This document shows positions 34,243-42,545 of a DNA stretch of 64,000 bases, in pieces; positions within the stretch are counted from its first letter, which is position 1, and every line of letters begins with the position of its first letter. Under the pieces are notes generated by a model. That model searched no databases, was not told where the DNA came from, and saw only the letters and a list, made by a program, of their open reading frames with translations. The position numbers and the translations under genes were made by a program. The stretch comes from Embleya sp049739465 (lineage in GTDB: Bacteria; Actinomycetota; Actinomycetes; Streptomycetales; Streptomycetaceae): positions 276,065 to 340,064 of the forward strand of contig NZ_JBMHHY010000007.1 in the NCBI RefSeq assembly GCF_049739465.1. Direction: 5' to 3'.

Positions 34243-35244
34243 TCAGCCCCGCAGTGCGGCGACGATGGTGTCGGTATTGTGCTTCTCCGCGCCGAGGTAG
34301 GTGTCGCCGGGCGAGCCGGGGGCGCCGAGCGAGTCGGCGTAGAGCGAGTCCTCGCCGTCGACGACCTTGACGCCGGCTTCGCGGGCGATGGTCTCGGCGG
34401 TCTTGGGCGGCAGCGCGCTCTCCGCGAAGACCGCCTTGGCGCCGGTGGCCTTGATCTTGCCGACGATCTCCTCGATCCGGCTGCCGGACAACTCGGCCTG
34501 ATCGTCGAAGCTGGGGATGATCGAGCCGACGAACTCCAGGCGGTAGCGGTCGACGTAGTAGCCCAGCGCGTCGTGGTTGGTCACCAGTTTGCGGTCGGCC
34601 GCCGGGATGGTGTCCAACTTGGCCCGGATGTCCGCGTCGAGCGCGTCCAACTTGGCGGCGTAGGCGGCCAGGTTGTTCTCGTACACCTTGGTGTTGCTCG
34701 TGTCGGCACCGCTCAGTGCCTTGGCGATGTTGGCCGCCATCACCTTGGCGTTCATCGGGTTGTGCCAGATGTGCGGGTCGAACTCCTCGTGCCCGCCGCC
34801 CGCGGCCGGTTCGCCCTTGCGCAGCGCCACCCCGACGGCGGAGTCCACGACCGGGCCGGTGAAGCCGGCCGCCTGAACCGCCTTGGGCAGCCAGGCCTTC
34901 TCCATGTCGACGCCGTTGCGCACGACCAGCTTCGCACCGCGGATCGCGTTCAGGTCCGCGGGTGTCGCCTCGTATTCGTGCGCACTGGCATTGGCCTTGA
35001 TCAGCTGGGTCACCTCGACCCGGTCGCCGCCGACGTTGCGGACGAAGTCCGCGACCTGCGTGGTGGTCGCCACCACCTTGACCTTGGGCCCCGAACCGGC
35101 GGCGGTGCCACCGGCGTTCGCCACCGGGCCGGCGCCGACCTGCTTCTTGGTGTCCTTGCCGTCCGAGCCGCACGCGGTGAGAACCCCGGTGCTCAGGAAG
35201 GTGGCGGCGGCGAGGGCGAAGCCCGCGCGGGCGGATATATGCAT
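34243..35244 (-). CDS. znuA: Zinc-binding lipoprotein (ZnuA/AdcA-like)
   Basis: A 333-residue cluster A-I substrate-binding protein. The signal peptide ends with lipobox LTAC (Cys about residue 23). Metal ligands are visible as SAHEYEATPAD, EEFDPHIWHNPMNAKVM, TNHDALGYYVDRYRL and an acidic residue late in the chain. The ATG at 35244 (MHISARAGF) has GGAGAGAG upstream. A Zur-box-like palindrome lies 69 bp upstream of the start, which makes zinc the likely ligand over manganese. First gene of the operon. Confidence 0.92.
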   Translation of the reverse strand: MHISARAGFALAAATFLSTGVLTACGSDGKDTKKQVGAGPVANAGGTAAGSGPKVKVVATTTQVADFVRNVGGDRVEVTQLIKANASAHEYEATPADLNAIRGAKLVVRNGVDMEKAWLPKAVQAAGFTGPVVDSAVGVALRKGEPAAGGGHEEFDPHIWHNPMNAKVMAANIAKALSGADTSNTKVYENNLAAYAAKLDALDADIRAKLDTIPAADRKLVTNHDALGYYVDRYRLEFVGSIIPSFDDQAELSGSRIEEIVGKIKATGAKAVFAESALPPKTAETIAREAGVKVVDGEDSLYADSLGAPGSPGDTYLGAEKHNTDTIVAALRG

Positions 35245-35312
35245 GAGAACTCTCTCCAGGCAGGGGTGTATCGACGCGTCGATCGGCGGACACCGACCCG
35301 AGCACTCGATAA

Positions 35313-35327
35313 TGAAAACCATAATCA
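35313..35327 (-). promoter_or_regulatory. Zur box-like operator upstream of znuA
   Basis: TGAAAACCATAATCA is a 15-bp imperfect palindrome (TGA...A...T...TCA) matching the actinobacterial Zur pattern TGANAATNATTNTCA closely. It is one of few AT-rich patches in the region and sits 69-83 bp before the znuA ATG. Binding would repress the whole znu-zur operon in high zinc. Confidence 0.7.
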
Positions 35328-35350
35328 TCTGAGCGTCGAGTGTCCAGACC

Positions 35351-35425
35351 GGCCGAATCCAGACGGTCCGAATCCAGACGGTCCCAATCGAGCCGGCCCC
35401 AATCCAGACGCTCCGAATCCGGTGC
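35351..35425. repeat. Degenerate 15-bp tandem repeat
   Basis: About five imperfect copies of GGTCCGAATCCAGAC lie between the Zur box and the strong hairpin at 35419. Read on the minus strand they would encode GFGPSGFGRSG-like repeats, but no start or upstream coding context supports translation there. Confidence 0.6.
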
Positions 35426-35456
35426 CCCTCGGCATGGACCCGCCGAGGGGCACCGG
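35419..35456. terminator. Perfect 15-bp stem terminator-like hairpin
   Basis: CCGGTGCCCCTCGGC (35419-35433) and GCCGAGGGGCACCGG (35442-35456) are exact inverted repeats around an 8-base loop. It lies 20 bp after the stop of the small minus-strand gene at 35477, so it probably ends that transcript and shields the znu promoter from read-through. Confidence 0.85.
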
Positions 35457-35476
35457 ACCGGAGCAGGACGCGGGTG

Positions 35477-35647
35477 CTATCGCCGCGTCATCGGCTCCGC
35501 CTCCGGCGCGGCACCCGGCTCGGCACCCGGGTCGGGGTCGGGCTCGGCGGTCGGCGGCGGGGTCTGTGCGGCGGACCCGGTCGCAGCGGAGCGGGCGGCT
35601 TCGGCCCGGACCAGGGCGCTCAGGAGCAGGTAGACGTCGTGGGGCAT
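35477..35647 (-). CDS. Small hypothetical protein, 56 residues
   Basis: MPHDVYLLLSALVRAEAARS opens a short alanine-rich helix, followed by a Pro/Asp/Glu/Ala-rich tail with the repeats PDPDPGAEPGAAPEAEP. The ATG at 35647 has GGGAGA at 7-base spacing, and a strong terminator follows the stop. It lies 84 bp downstream of a membrane-anchored hypothetical protein on the same strand. No known family; possibly a small acidic partner of that protein. Confidence 0.5.
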   Translation of the reverse strand: MPHDVYLLLSALVRAEAARSAATGSAAQTPPPTAEPDPDPGAEPGAAPEAEPMTRR

Positions 35648-35731
35648 GGCGGAATCTCCCGTGTTCGCGGGGGCTGGGGAATCGAACGCGGCACGCCGCC
35701 GGCCGGCCGTCGGCCCGGCGACGGGGACCCC

Positions 35732-36154
35732 TCAGCAGCGCAGTACCACGCTCCGCGACGGCGTCCCCTGGGATCCGCCGACCCTCGAACCCCCCGACAC
35801 CCGGACGGCCGGCGGCGATTCGTCGGCGAGCGGGGATCCGCCGCCGCGGACCGACGCGGCGGAAACCCGCGGTCGCATCCGCACACCGGCCGCCGAGCCG
35901 CCCGTCCCGACCACCGATCCGGGGGCCCGCCCGCCGGGATCCTCCACCGGGGCGTCGTCGCGCGCGGAGTCCGAGTCGTCCACGTCGCCCGGTCGAGCGG
36001 CGCCGGCGGTACACCGATCCGATTCCGAGAGCACGAGCCGCCCGACCCCGGGGCCGTGCGCGGCACCGAGGAGCGCACCCAGGGCGACGACCACGATCAC
36101 CATCCGGAGCACGCCGCGGCGCGGAAAACCACCGCCGGCCGCCACGCGCCCCAT
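35732..36154 (-). CDS. Hypothetical protein with one N-terminal transmembrane helix
   Basis: A 140-residue protein. MGRVAAGGGFPRRGVLRMVI leads into one hydrophobic helix (VVVALGALLGAA), then a Ser/Gly/Arg/Asp-rich region without known domain, ending VVLRC. The ATG at 36154 has GGAGGAGG at good spacing, the main reason for calling it. It could be a membrane-anchored or secreted protein. The 35477 gene follows on the same strand. Function unknown. Confidence 0.55.
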   Translation of the reverse strand: MGRVAAGGGFPRRGVLRMVIVVVALGALLGAAHGPGVGRLVLSESDRCTAGAARPGDVDDSDSARDDAPVEDPGGRAPGSVVGTGGSAAGVRMRPRVSAASVRGGGSPLADESPPAVRVSGGSRVGGSQGTPSRSVVLRC

Positions 36155-36277
36155 CCCGACCTCCTCCGGAACCGCCCTCCGAGACAACCCCCAATTCCAC
36201 TCGACAACCCGCCGGCAAGCCCGAAAACCCCACCGAATTCACCCGATCCGGCGAATCCACGCCCGAATCGGACAGAC

Positions 36278-36298
36278 AATCGGATTGATCATCCGAAT
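36278..36298. promoter_or_regulatory. Palindrome upstream of tetR
   Basis: AATCGGA and TCCGAAT (6 of 7 bases inverted) flank TTGATCA, 36-56 bp before the TetR start at 36334. Likely autoregulatory operator. Confidence 0.5.
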
Positions 36299-36333
36299 GG
36301 ACCATCCATCCGTTTTGTCGATAACGTCGGCGC

Positions 36334-36936
36334 ATGGACGACACGGCCTCCCCGCACCGACCCACGATGCGTCGGGACGCGGCCCGCAACCGGCGGCGGA
36401 TCATGGACGCGGCGCGGGACCTGGCCCGCGGCGGCAGGCCGCCGCAGCTCAACGCGGTCGCGCTGGCCGCCGATGTCGGAGTGGGCACCGTCTACCGGCA
36501 CTTCCCCACCCCGGAGGCCCTGCTCCAGGCGCTCGCCGCCGACCGCTGGGCGACCCTGGTCGAGCAGGCCCACCGGGCCGCCGAATTGCCGGACCCCGCC
36601 CGGGCGTTGCGCACATTCCTGGCGGATGTACTGACCGCCTACGTCCAGGACGAGCCGTTCGCCGCAGCCGCCTCCGACCCCGACGTCGCCACCCCGGAAA
36701 CCCTCGAACTGCGCGAGCAACTCCTGCTGGCCACCGGCGTCCTGCTGACCCGCACCGCCGGCACCCGCAGCCTGCGCCCCCCGCTGCGCCCCGCCGACCT
36801 GCTCCTCCTGCTGGGCGGACTGGGCCTGGCCATCCGCCACTCCCCCGACCGCGCCGACCCGAAGCTGGCCGACCACTACCTCGACGCCCTCCTCGACGGC
36901 GCCCTCGTCCCCACCCGGGACCTCCCGACCAACTGA
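36334..36936 (+). CDS. TetR family regulator
   Basis: A 200-residue TetR protein. The HTH (about 12-60) reads RRIMDAARDLARGGRPPQLN, then VALAADVGVGTVYRHFPTPE. The C-terminal ligand domain is variable. The ATG at 36334 lies just after an operator-like palindrome. It precedes a methyltransferase gene by 32 bp on the same strand, so the two are probably co-transcribed. Ligand unknown. Confidence 0.92.
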   Translation: MDDTASPHRPTMRRDAARNRRRIMDAARDLARGGRPPQLNAVALAADVGVGTVYRHFPTPEALLQALAADRWATLVEQAHRAAELPDPARALRTFLADVLTAYVQDEPFAAAASDPDVATPETLELREQLLLATGVLLTRTAGTRSLRPPLRPADLLLLLGGLGLAIRHSPDRADPKLADHYLDALLDGALVPTRDLPTN

Positions 36937-36968
36937 TAAGCGGGACCGCACTGTGCCAGGGTCGGACG

Positions 36969-37637
36969 ATGCCCTTCGATCACAACGACCACTACCACCG
37001 GCTCCTGCTGCGCCACCTACCGCGCGACGCCCGCACCGCCCTGGACGTGGGCTGCGGCACCGGCCGCTTCGCCCGCCGCCTGGCCGAACGCGGCCTCACC
37101 GTCGACGCGATCGACCCGTCCGCAGCGGTGATCGCCGAGGCCCGCGCCCGCACCGCCCCCTCCCCCGACGCCCCGCACTTCCACCACGCGGACCTCGCCG
37201 AGTCGGCACCGCCCGACGGCCACTACGACTTCATCGTGTGCCTGGCGAGCCTGCACCACATGCCCTTCGAGACCGTCACCACCCTGCGCACCGCGCTCGC
37301 CCCCGGCGGCGTGCTGGTGGTCCTGGGCTGCTACCCGGAACGAACCGCGGCGGACTGGGCCTACGGCCTGGTCGCGGCCCCCACCAACGCCGCCGCCCGA
37401 CTGGCCGTCGCCGCCAAGGAACGCCTACGCAACACCCCCGCCACCGACCACCCCACCAAGCCCCCGGTAAGCCAACCCACGATGCCCCTCCCAGACATCC
37501 GCCGCGAGGCCGCCCGCCTGCTCCCCGGCAGCCGAATCCGCCGCCTCCTCTTCTGGCGCTACCTACTCGTCTTCCACAACGCGCCCACCCCACCGGCCCG
37601 ATCGTTCCCCCGCCAACCACCACGACCACTACCGTGA
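36969..37637 (+). CDS. Class I SAM-dependent methyltransferase
   Basis: A 222-residue methyltransferase. Motif I is TALDVGCGTGRFARRLAERG, motif II ends VDAIDPSAAVI, then the catalytic-region IVCLASLHHMPF and a hydrophobic GGVLVVLGCYPE. Domain type is methyltransferase 11/25. The substrate cannot be read from sequence. The C-terminus is Pro/Arg-rich. It lies between TetR and a small RHH-like protein gene. Confidence 0.9.
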   Translation: MPFDHNDHYHRLLLRHLPRDARTALDVGCGTGRFARRLAERGLTVDAIDPSAAVIAEARARTAPSPDAPHFHHADLAESAPPDGHYDFIVCLASLHHMPFETVTTLRTALAPGGVLVVLGCYPERTAADWAYGLVAAPTNAAARLAVAAKERLRNTPATDHPTKPPVSQPTMPLPDIRREAARLLPGSRIRRLLFWRYLLVFHNAPTPPARSFPRQPPRPLP

Positions 37638-37641
37638 ACCC

Positions 37642-37851
37642 GTGAGCGACCACACCATCGAGTTCACCACCGCCGAACTCGCGGCCCTGCGTGAGCGCGC
37701 CGCGCAACTCGACCTGACCGTCCACGACTACGTCGTGTCCACGGCACTCGCCGAGACCGGCAGCTTCGTCGCCACGGCCCGGAGCCTGTTCGACGCCTGG
37801 ACGCAGGACCCTGCCTTCGCCGAGGCGGACCGCGTCGTCGACAGCCGGTAG
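37642..37851 (+). CDS. Small protein, possible ribbon-helix-helix/DUF1778-like
   Basis: A 69-residue protein beginning VSDHTIEFTTAELAALRERA, with a beta-strand-like start followed by helices and DYVVSTALAETG. It resembles CopG/DUF1778-type antitoxin fragments, but no toxin gene follows. GTG start 4 bp after the methyltransferase stop, so likely the third gene of that transcript. Function uncertain. Confidence 0.55.
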   Translation: MSDHTIEFTTAELAALRERAAQLDLTVHDYVVSTALAETGSFVATARSLFDAWTQDPAFAEADRVVDSR

Positions 37852-37954
37852 GCCGCGCGCCCGGCGGGCCCGGGCGATGGGCAACCGACCGACGCCGCGA
37901 ATCGCCGGCCCGGATGTGCCCGAATCGGCTGCCGAGGCGACCTACCTTGTGCTG

Positions 37955-38944
37955 GTGGATGAACGTTATGTGACGAGTCGGCGGGCCGTACTGCTCGGCG
38001 CCGCCGCGGTGCTGACCGGGTGCTCGTCGTCGTCCGGCGACAAGACGCCCGTCGCGCCGACGCCCGCGAGCGGTACGGCGACCAGCACGGCCGGGGCGCC
38101 GACCGCGAGCACGACCCCCACGCTGCCCGCCGTCGCCGCCTGGGCGCCCAGTCCCAACGATGTGCAGCCGCAGGTCAAGCAGCGGGCCGTCACCCTCGTC
38201 GAGGCACTCGGGGCCTGGCCGGCGGGCGGCTCGGGGATCGCCGCCGCGCGCACCCGGATCGCCGCGCTCGGGTACTCGCCGGCCCTGGCCGATCAGGCCG
38301 GGCCGCTGCTGTCCGACGCAGCGCAGGCCGTACTCGAAGTGGTCGACGCGCAGTACGGCGGCATCCTGGACGGCGGCGCCAGCGTCCTGGTCGTCTGCCG
38401 CCGATGGACCCGAGCCGCCGACGGGGGCGTCACGGCCGACGGCACCACCGTCGACGTCCGGCTGAGCCGGGCCACCCCCGATTGGCTCGTCACCTCGCTG
38501 CACCCCGCCGACCCGGGCCCGCCGGCCGCCACGCCCGACGCCCAAGCCGCCCGCATCCTCGCCGACTCGCGAATCACCCTGCCTCCCGCCGCAGCCGCCG
38601 ACCTGCGGGCCGGCACCATCCACACGTCGGTGCTCACCGCGCTGGAAACCCTCGCCGCAGCGCACACCATCGACGTCAGCATCCTGCGCTCGGGCCATCC
38701 GATCGACGTCTTCGGCACCACCCGCCCCAGCGACCACCCGCTCGGCCGGGCCGTCGACGTATGGCGCGTCGACGGCCGACCGATCGTCGACCCGAACACC
38801 CCGCGCGCCCTGGTCGAGAGCTTCATGCGAGAGGGCGCCGACGCCGGTTCGTACAACGTCGGCGGCCCGTACCAGCTCTCCGGCGCGGCCTTCTTCAGCG
38901 ACGCGACCCACCACGACCACGTACATCTCGGTTTCCGGACCTGA
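37955..38944 (+). CDS. Lipoprotein with M15-like (D-Ala-D-Ala peptidase/peptidoglycan) domain
   Basis: A 329-residue secreted lipoprotein. A twin-arginine-like start VTSRRAVLLGAAAVLTGC gives lipobox LTGC, followed by a Thr/Ala/Pro-rich linker. The C-terminal part has RSGHPIDVF, SDHPLGRAVDVWRVDG and HHDHVHLGFR, the spaced SxHxxGxAxD and HxH ligands of M15-like peptidases that bind zinc and cut peptidoglycan peptides. The middle region (about 70-200) is not recognised. GTG start at 37955; an upstream ATG at 37877 would add 26 non-homologous residues. Confidence 0.78.
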   Translation: MDERYVTSRRAVLLGAAAVLTGCSSSSGDKTPVAPTPASGTATSTAGAPTASTTPTLPAVAAWAPSPNDVQPQVKQRAVTLVEALGAWPAGGSGIAAARTRIAALGYSPALADQAGPLLSDAAQAVLEVVDAQYGGILDGGASVLVVCRRWTRAADGGVTADGTTVDVRLSRATPDWLVTSLHPADPGPPAATPDAQAARILADSRITLPPAAAADLRAGTIHTSVLTALETLAAAHTIDVSILRSGHPIDVFGTTRPSDHPLGRAVDVWRVDGRPIVDPNTPRALVESFMREGADAGSYNVGGPYQLSGAAFFSDATHHDHVHLGFRT

Positions 38945-38948
38945 CCAC

Positions 38949-38981
38949 CGAAATCCGCACGAAATCCGCACCGAATCCGCA
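38949..38981. repeat. Short tandem repeat of GAAATCCGCAC
   Basis: Three copies of GAAATCCGCAC-like units (the last GAATCCGCAC) follow the lipoprotein stop codon. Likely a slippage-derived repeat; no function seen. Confidence 0.5.
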
Positions 38982-39077
38982 CCCTCGGACGGGTCCGCAA
39001 GGCCCCTCGGCGAGGCAGAATCAAAGTGTGGGCCGATTTGTTATCTTTCGGTCCCGTCGGAGGAGTCGGAGGAATCG

Positions 39078-39992
39078 ATGCCCAGGACTGCAACCCGGTT
39101 CGCGGCCGATCGCGGACTGGTGCACCGCATGCTCGCGACGATGTTTCTGCTCGGCCTGCTCTACGTGGTGTTCATCGGCGTACTCGTGGTGATCCTGGGC
39201 CGCGCCTGGCCGCTGGCCGTCGTGCTGATCGGCGGTGTGTTCGTCGCCCAGTTCTGGTTCAGCGACAAGCTCGCGGCGTTCGCCATGGGCGCCCGCGACG
39301 TCACCCCCGAGGAACAGCCCGAGCTGCACGGCGCAATCGACCGGCTGTGCGCGCTCGCCGACATGCCCAAACCGAGGGTGGCCATCGCCGACACCGATGT
39401 GCCCAACGCGTTCGCCACCGGCCGCAACCGGAACAACACGGTCGTCTGCGCCACCACCGGACTGCTCCGCCGACTCGAACCCGAGGAGTTGGAGGGCGTC
39501 CTGGCCCACGAGCTGTCCCACGTCGCGCACAAGGACGTCGCGGTGATGACCATCGCGTCCTTCCTCGGTGTCCTGGCCGGGCTGCTGACCCGACTGGGCG
39601 TCCAGTTCGGCATGTTCGGCGGGTTGCGCCGCAACCAGAACGCCGCGGTCGTGGTGCTGGCGGTGACCGCGGTGAGCGTCGCGGTGTACGCGCTGAGCTT
39701 CGTGCTGATCCGCACCCTGTCCCGCTACCGCGAGCTGTGCGCCGACCGCTCGGCCGCGCTGCTCACCGGTCGGCCGTCCGCGCTCGCCTCCGCGCTGACC
39801 AAGATCTCCGGGCAGATGGCCCGGATCCCCACCCGCGACCTGCGCCGGGCCGAGCCGTTCAACGCGTTCTTCTTCGCACCGGCCATCGCCTCCACGGAGA
39901 GCCTGGCCAACCTGTTCGCCACCCACCCGACCCTGGAACGGCGCCTGGAACAGCTCGGCCGGATCAGCGCCGAGCTCGGCGGTGCCGCCTGA
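39078..39992 (+). CDS. htpX: Zinc metalloprotease HtpX
   Basis: A 304-residue M48 membrane protease. TM helices near residues 20-60 and 170-210 flank the active site LEGVLAHELSHVAHKDVAVM (HExxH), with the third ligand in SRYRELCADRSAALL. HtpX degrades misfolded membrane proteins. The following gene starts in the stop codon (TGATG) and encodes PspAB, the usual actinobacterial pairing tied to envelope stress. Confidence 0.95.
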   Translation: MPRTATRFAADRGLVHRMLATMFLLGLLYVVFIGVLVVILGRAWPLAVVLIGGVFVAQFWFSDKLAAFAMGARDVTPEEQPELHGAIDRLCALADMPKPRVAIADTDVPNAFATGRNRNNTVVCATTGLLRRLEPEELEGVLAHELSHVAHKDVAVMTIASFLGVLAGLLTRLGVQFGMFGGLRRNQNAAVVVLAVTAVSVAVYALSFVLIRTLSRYRELCADRSAALLTGRPSALASALTKISGQMARIPTRDLRRAEPFNAFFFAPAIASTESLANLFATHPTLERRLEQLGRISAELGGAA

Positions 39993-40552
39993 TGGGGCTG
40001 TTCGACTCGGTCTTCGGCCGGAGCAAGCCGGTCAAGCCCGATCTCGATCAGCTGTTCGGTCTGCCGTCGGCGGCGGTCACCCTCCGACTGGCCGCCGGCT
40101 TTCGGCCCACCGGCACCGGCTCGGTGTGCTTCGCCGCGGTCGAGGGCGGCGCGTTCGAGCAGGTGCTGCGCGACCTCGACGAGTTGTTGGCCGGTTTGAC
40201 GACCAGCCGGGACGACTACGGCTACACCTGGCTGCTGGCCCGGCGCACACCCGACGACCTGACCTCCCTGGTCACCGACCTGCACGCGATCAACACGGCG
40301 CTCGAAGGCAACGGATTCGGTCCGCAACTCCTGTGCTCCCTGGCCGCGTTCGAACATGCCGACGGCCGCCGACTCGCGCTCGTCTATCTCTACAAACGCG
40401 GCACGTTCTACCCCTTCGCACCCGTCCCCGGCACCCGGGAGAAACGCGACACCACCCTCGAACTCCAGGTCAAGGCGGCGACCGCGGACGACCTGCGACT
40501 CGAATCCGACCTCTCCCGCTGGTTCCCGGTCTGGGGCGCCCCGGGCCTGTGA
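39992..40552 (+). CDS. pspAB: PspA-associated protein PspAB
   Basis: A 186-residue protein beginning MGLFDSVFGRSKPVKPDLDQ and containing LFGLPSAAVTL and FEQVLRDLDELL, then EREKRDTTLELQ-like C-terminal sequence (actual TREKRDTTLELQ). This matches the conserved PspAB proteins encoded next to htpX in Streptomyces. The name reflects genetic context with the phage-shock system; the biochemical role is unknown. One-base stop/start overlap with htpX shows tight coupling. Confidence 0.88.
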   Translation: MGLFDSVFGRSKPVKPDLDQLFGLPSAAVTLRLAAGFRPTGTGSVCFAAVEGGAFEQVLRDLDELLAGLTTSRDDYGYTWLLARRTPDDLTSLVTDLHAINTALEGNGFGPQLLCSLAAFEHADGRRLALVYLYKRGTFYPFAPVPGTREKRDTTLELQVKAATADDLRLESDLSRWFPVWGAPGL

Positions 40553-40801
40553 CCCGGATCCGGGCCACCCGATCCCGACAATCAGCCCACCGGGCGGCGT
40601 ATTATAGCTCTGGAACGGAAAGCTGCCGACGCCCCGGGATCCCGAGCGGCGACCGCCACATCGTGTCGTGCTCGTGCGACCGACGGCCCTCCGTGTCGAC
40701 GCGCGGCCCCGAGGGCGGCGCGGAGGTCGGTTCCGGTTGCGTACGGCGACACCGGCCGCCGGTTGTCGTGCACCCGCGGTCGGGCCAGCTGCGGAGGAGT
40801 C

Positions 40802-41035
40802 ATGCGGAACAGCGCCGAATTGACGGCCATGGAACCCGAGGCGCTCCAGTGCGCGCTGTTCGGGGTCCGCTTCCCGGCCCGCCCGGAGGCCCTGGTGGCC
40901 GCCGCGACGGTCAATGGCGCCGCCGTCTGGGTGACCCGGGCACTGGCGGCGCTCCCGGAACGCCCGTACGAGGGCCCGAATCAGGTATGCATGGCCCTGT
41001 GCGGACGCCACGGCGGCATCGACCCCGGCCTGTGA
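40802..41035 (+). CDS. DUF2795-like small protein
   Basis: A 77-residue protein. ALQCALFGVRFPARPEALVA, then ALAALPERPYEGPNQV has the pattern LxGxxFPAxxxxLVxxA...LxxLPxRxYxGP of DUF2795 proteins. The ATG at 40802 has GCGGAGGAG upstream. The 250-bp gap before it holds an AT-rich promoter-like TATTAT at 40600-40605. Function unknown. Confidence 0.7.
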   Translation: MRNSAELTAMEPEALQCALFGVRFPARPEALVAAATVNGAAVWVTRALAALPERPYEGPNQVCMALCGRHGGIDPGL

Positions 41036-41173
41036 CCCGGTAACCCGGCAGCCCCGGCGACCACCGCCATCCAACGGCGACCCGAAGGCTCGGACCGCCG
41101 TTTTGGCCTGCCCGCGTTGCCCGCCCTGCCCGGACGAGATTGCCCCGGTCCGGAGCGCCGCCTCGCCTTCGCC

Positions 41174-41193
41174 GGGGCGTGTCTTCAAGCCCC
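41174..41193. repeat. Hairpin with TCTTCAAGC loop, copy 3 of 3
   Basis: GGGGC (41174-41178) pairs with GCCCC (41189-41193) around GTGTCTTCAA. It shares GTCTTCAAGCCC with the hairpins at 2691 and 25573. It lies in the gap between the DUF2795-like gene and the minus-strand gene ending at 41268, 75 bp downstream of the latter. Confidence 0.45.
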
Positions 41194-41267
41194 CAGCGGA
41201 AGCCCCCGCCAGGCCGGGAGGAGCCGGGCCGAGCGAACCGGGCCGCCGCCGGGGCCGGGGCCGGAGT

Positions 41268-41744
41268 TCACCGCCGCACCGTCGCCGGGGCCTCGACCTC
41301 GAGGTGGCGACGGCCGCCCTTGCCCCGGTACTCCAACACCACCCAACCGAGCCCGCCCAGCACCCGCGCACAATCGCCGAGCGCCCCCGCCGCCGCGTGA
41401 CTCGCCCCGCTGCCCCGGGGCCCCACCCACTCGACCCGCACCACCCGCGGCTGCTCCGTCGCGCTGACCAGATATCCGGTGGCGGCCCGCTCGCCGCGCG
41501 CGTCGACCGCCGAGGGCGGCATCCCGGCGGCCTCCAACGACAGAGCGACCGATCGCACCATCCGGACCAACTCCCACTCCGCCGGCGCCGCGACGGAGGG
41601 ACTCACCAGCGCCCGAATCCGCAACAGCGCGTCGAACGCGTCGCGCACCGCCGCTGCGCGCTGCTCGGCCGTACCCCACACGGGTACGGCTTCCGCACCC
41701 GTCGCCGGCTCGAAGCCACCCGCCGCGTCGGACCCGCTCCCCAT
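41268..41744 (-). CDS. Hypothetical protein
   Basis: A 158-residue soluble protein with consistent coding bias. Visible segments: WGTAEQRAAAVRDAFDALLR, a helix-rich middle WELVRMVRSVALSLEAAGM and a C-terminal LGDCARVLGGLGWVVLEYRG. No family recognised. Start uncertain: ATG at 41744 or GTG at 41759. It lies immediately downstream of a decayed response-regulator fragment, so it may once have been the second gene of a regulatory pair. Confidence 0.55.
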   Translation of the reverse strand: MGSGSDAAGGFEPATGAEAVPVWGTAEQRAAAVRDAFDALLRIRALVSPSVAAPAEWELVRMVRSVALSLEAAGMPPSAVDARGERAATGYLVSATEQPRVVRVEWVGPRGSGASHAAAGALGDCARVLGGLGWVVLEYRGKGGRRHLEVEAPATVRR

Positions 41745-41755
41745 CCCGACCCCCG

Positions 41756-42127
41756 TCACCCGCCTACCACCGACCACGTTCCACCGCGTAGCGCGCCGCG
41801 GCGTGCCGGCCGGCCCCGGCTCGGCTCGCCCACCTCGGTCATCGCCGAGGACAGGTAGTCGCGCACCGTCCCACCCGCCGGATGCGCCCGACCCGCTGTC
41901 TCGCGCACACTCAACCCCTCCCGGGCCGGCCACAAAACGTCCGACTCGCGTTCGGTCAGCAGGCAGTCCAGGACCGGCACCGACGCCGCGATCTCCGGAT
42001 CCACACCTCGGCGGCCCGCGCGCACCTCGCGGTTCGCCTGGGCAGGCCGCGACTCGGGCACGAAGCCCGGTACACCCACCCGCGGCGCCCGGGTCGGCAG
42101 ACCGCGCCGGGCATACCGGATGACCGG
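41756..42127 (-). pseudogene. Remnant of a NarL/DesR-type response regulator
   Basis: The minus-strand frame contains YARRGLPTRAPRVGVPGFVP, then RRGVDPEIAASVPVLDCLLT, ERESDVLWPAREGLSVRETA and GGTVRDYLSSAMTEVGEPSR. These align with the end of a receiver domain and the LuxR HTH of response regulators (typically RxVDPELAA..LTEREREVL..TVRNYLSSAI). The receiver start is missing and conserved HTH positions are altered, so it looks non-functional. Confidence 0.6.
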
Positions 42128-42338
42128 ACTCGCGCACCGCAGCGGGGGAGAAACCATGCCCCACAGCGTAGGCGCGCCCATCGACCCACCCACCGACCAC
42201 TGGGTCACCTCCGAACCTGACCAGTGTCGGGTCGACCGTCGACACCGGGCCACTACTCGGCGGCCGGGTGGTCGACCGGCAGCCCGGCGGCGGTGCCGAT
42301 CAGGACCAACACCCGTAGCCGGCGGGCGAATCGGCGGC

Positions 42339-42545
42339 TCATCCGGCATTCGCCCCCGCCGCGCCGGGCGCCTGCGGCTCGCCGAGTGCGCGCCGAGCCG
42401 GTGTCACCCGGACGACGTCGGCCGGCGCGATCGCCGCGAGGGCCCCGAGTACGCCGGACATCCGGCCGGGCACGACCACGTTGCCGTCGGTACGCAGCGT
42501 GCCGACATCGCCCGTGCGCAGCCAACCGCCGCGTGGTACGCGGTC
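42339..42545 (-). pseudogene. Remnant of an AMP-dependent synthetase/ligase
   Basis: GGWLRTGDVGTLRTDGNVVV followed by PGR matches the conserved GWLRTGDxGxLxxDGxLxxxGR motif of acyl-CoA synthetases and adenylation domains. Nothing upstream or downstream in any frame continues the enzyme; the sequence dissolves into Arg-rich low-complexity frames. No other gene is supported between 42128 and 42860. Confidence 0.5.

Noticed and set aside
35325..36488. A 387-codon minus frame with GFGPSGFG repeats at its end
   Set aside because: It overlaps two better-supported minus-strand genes and the TetR gene, and crosses the perfect terminator hairpin; the repeats are better explained as non-coding tandem DNA.
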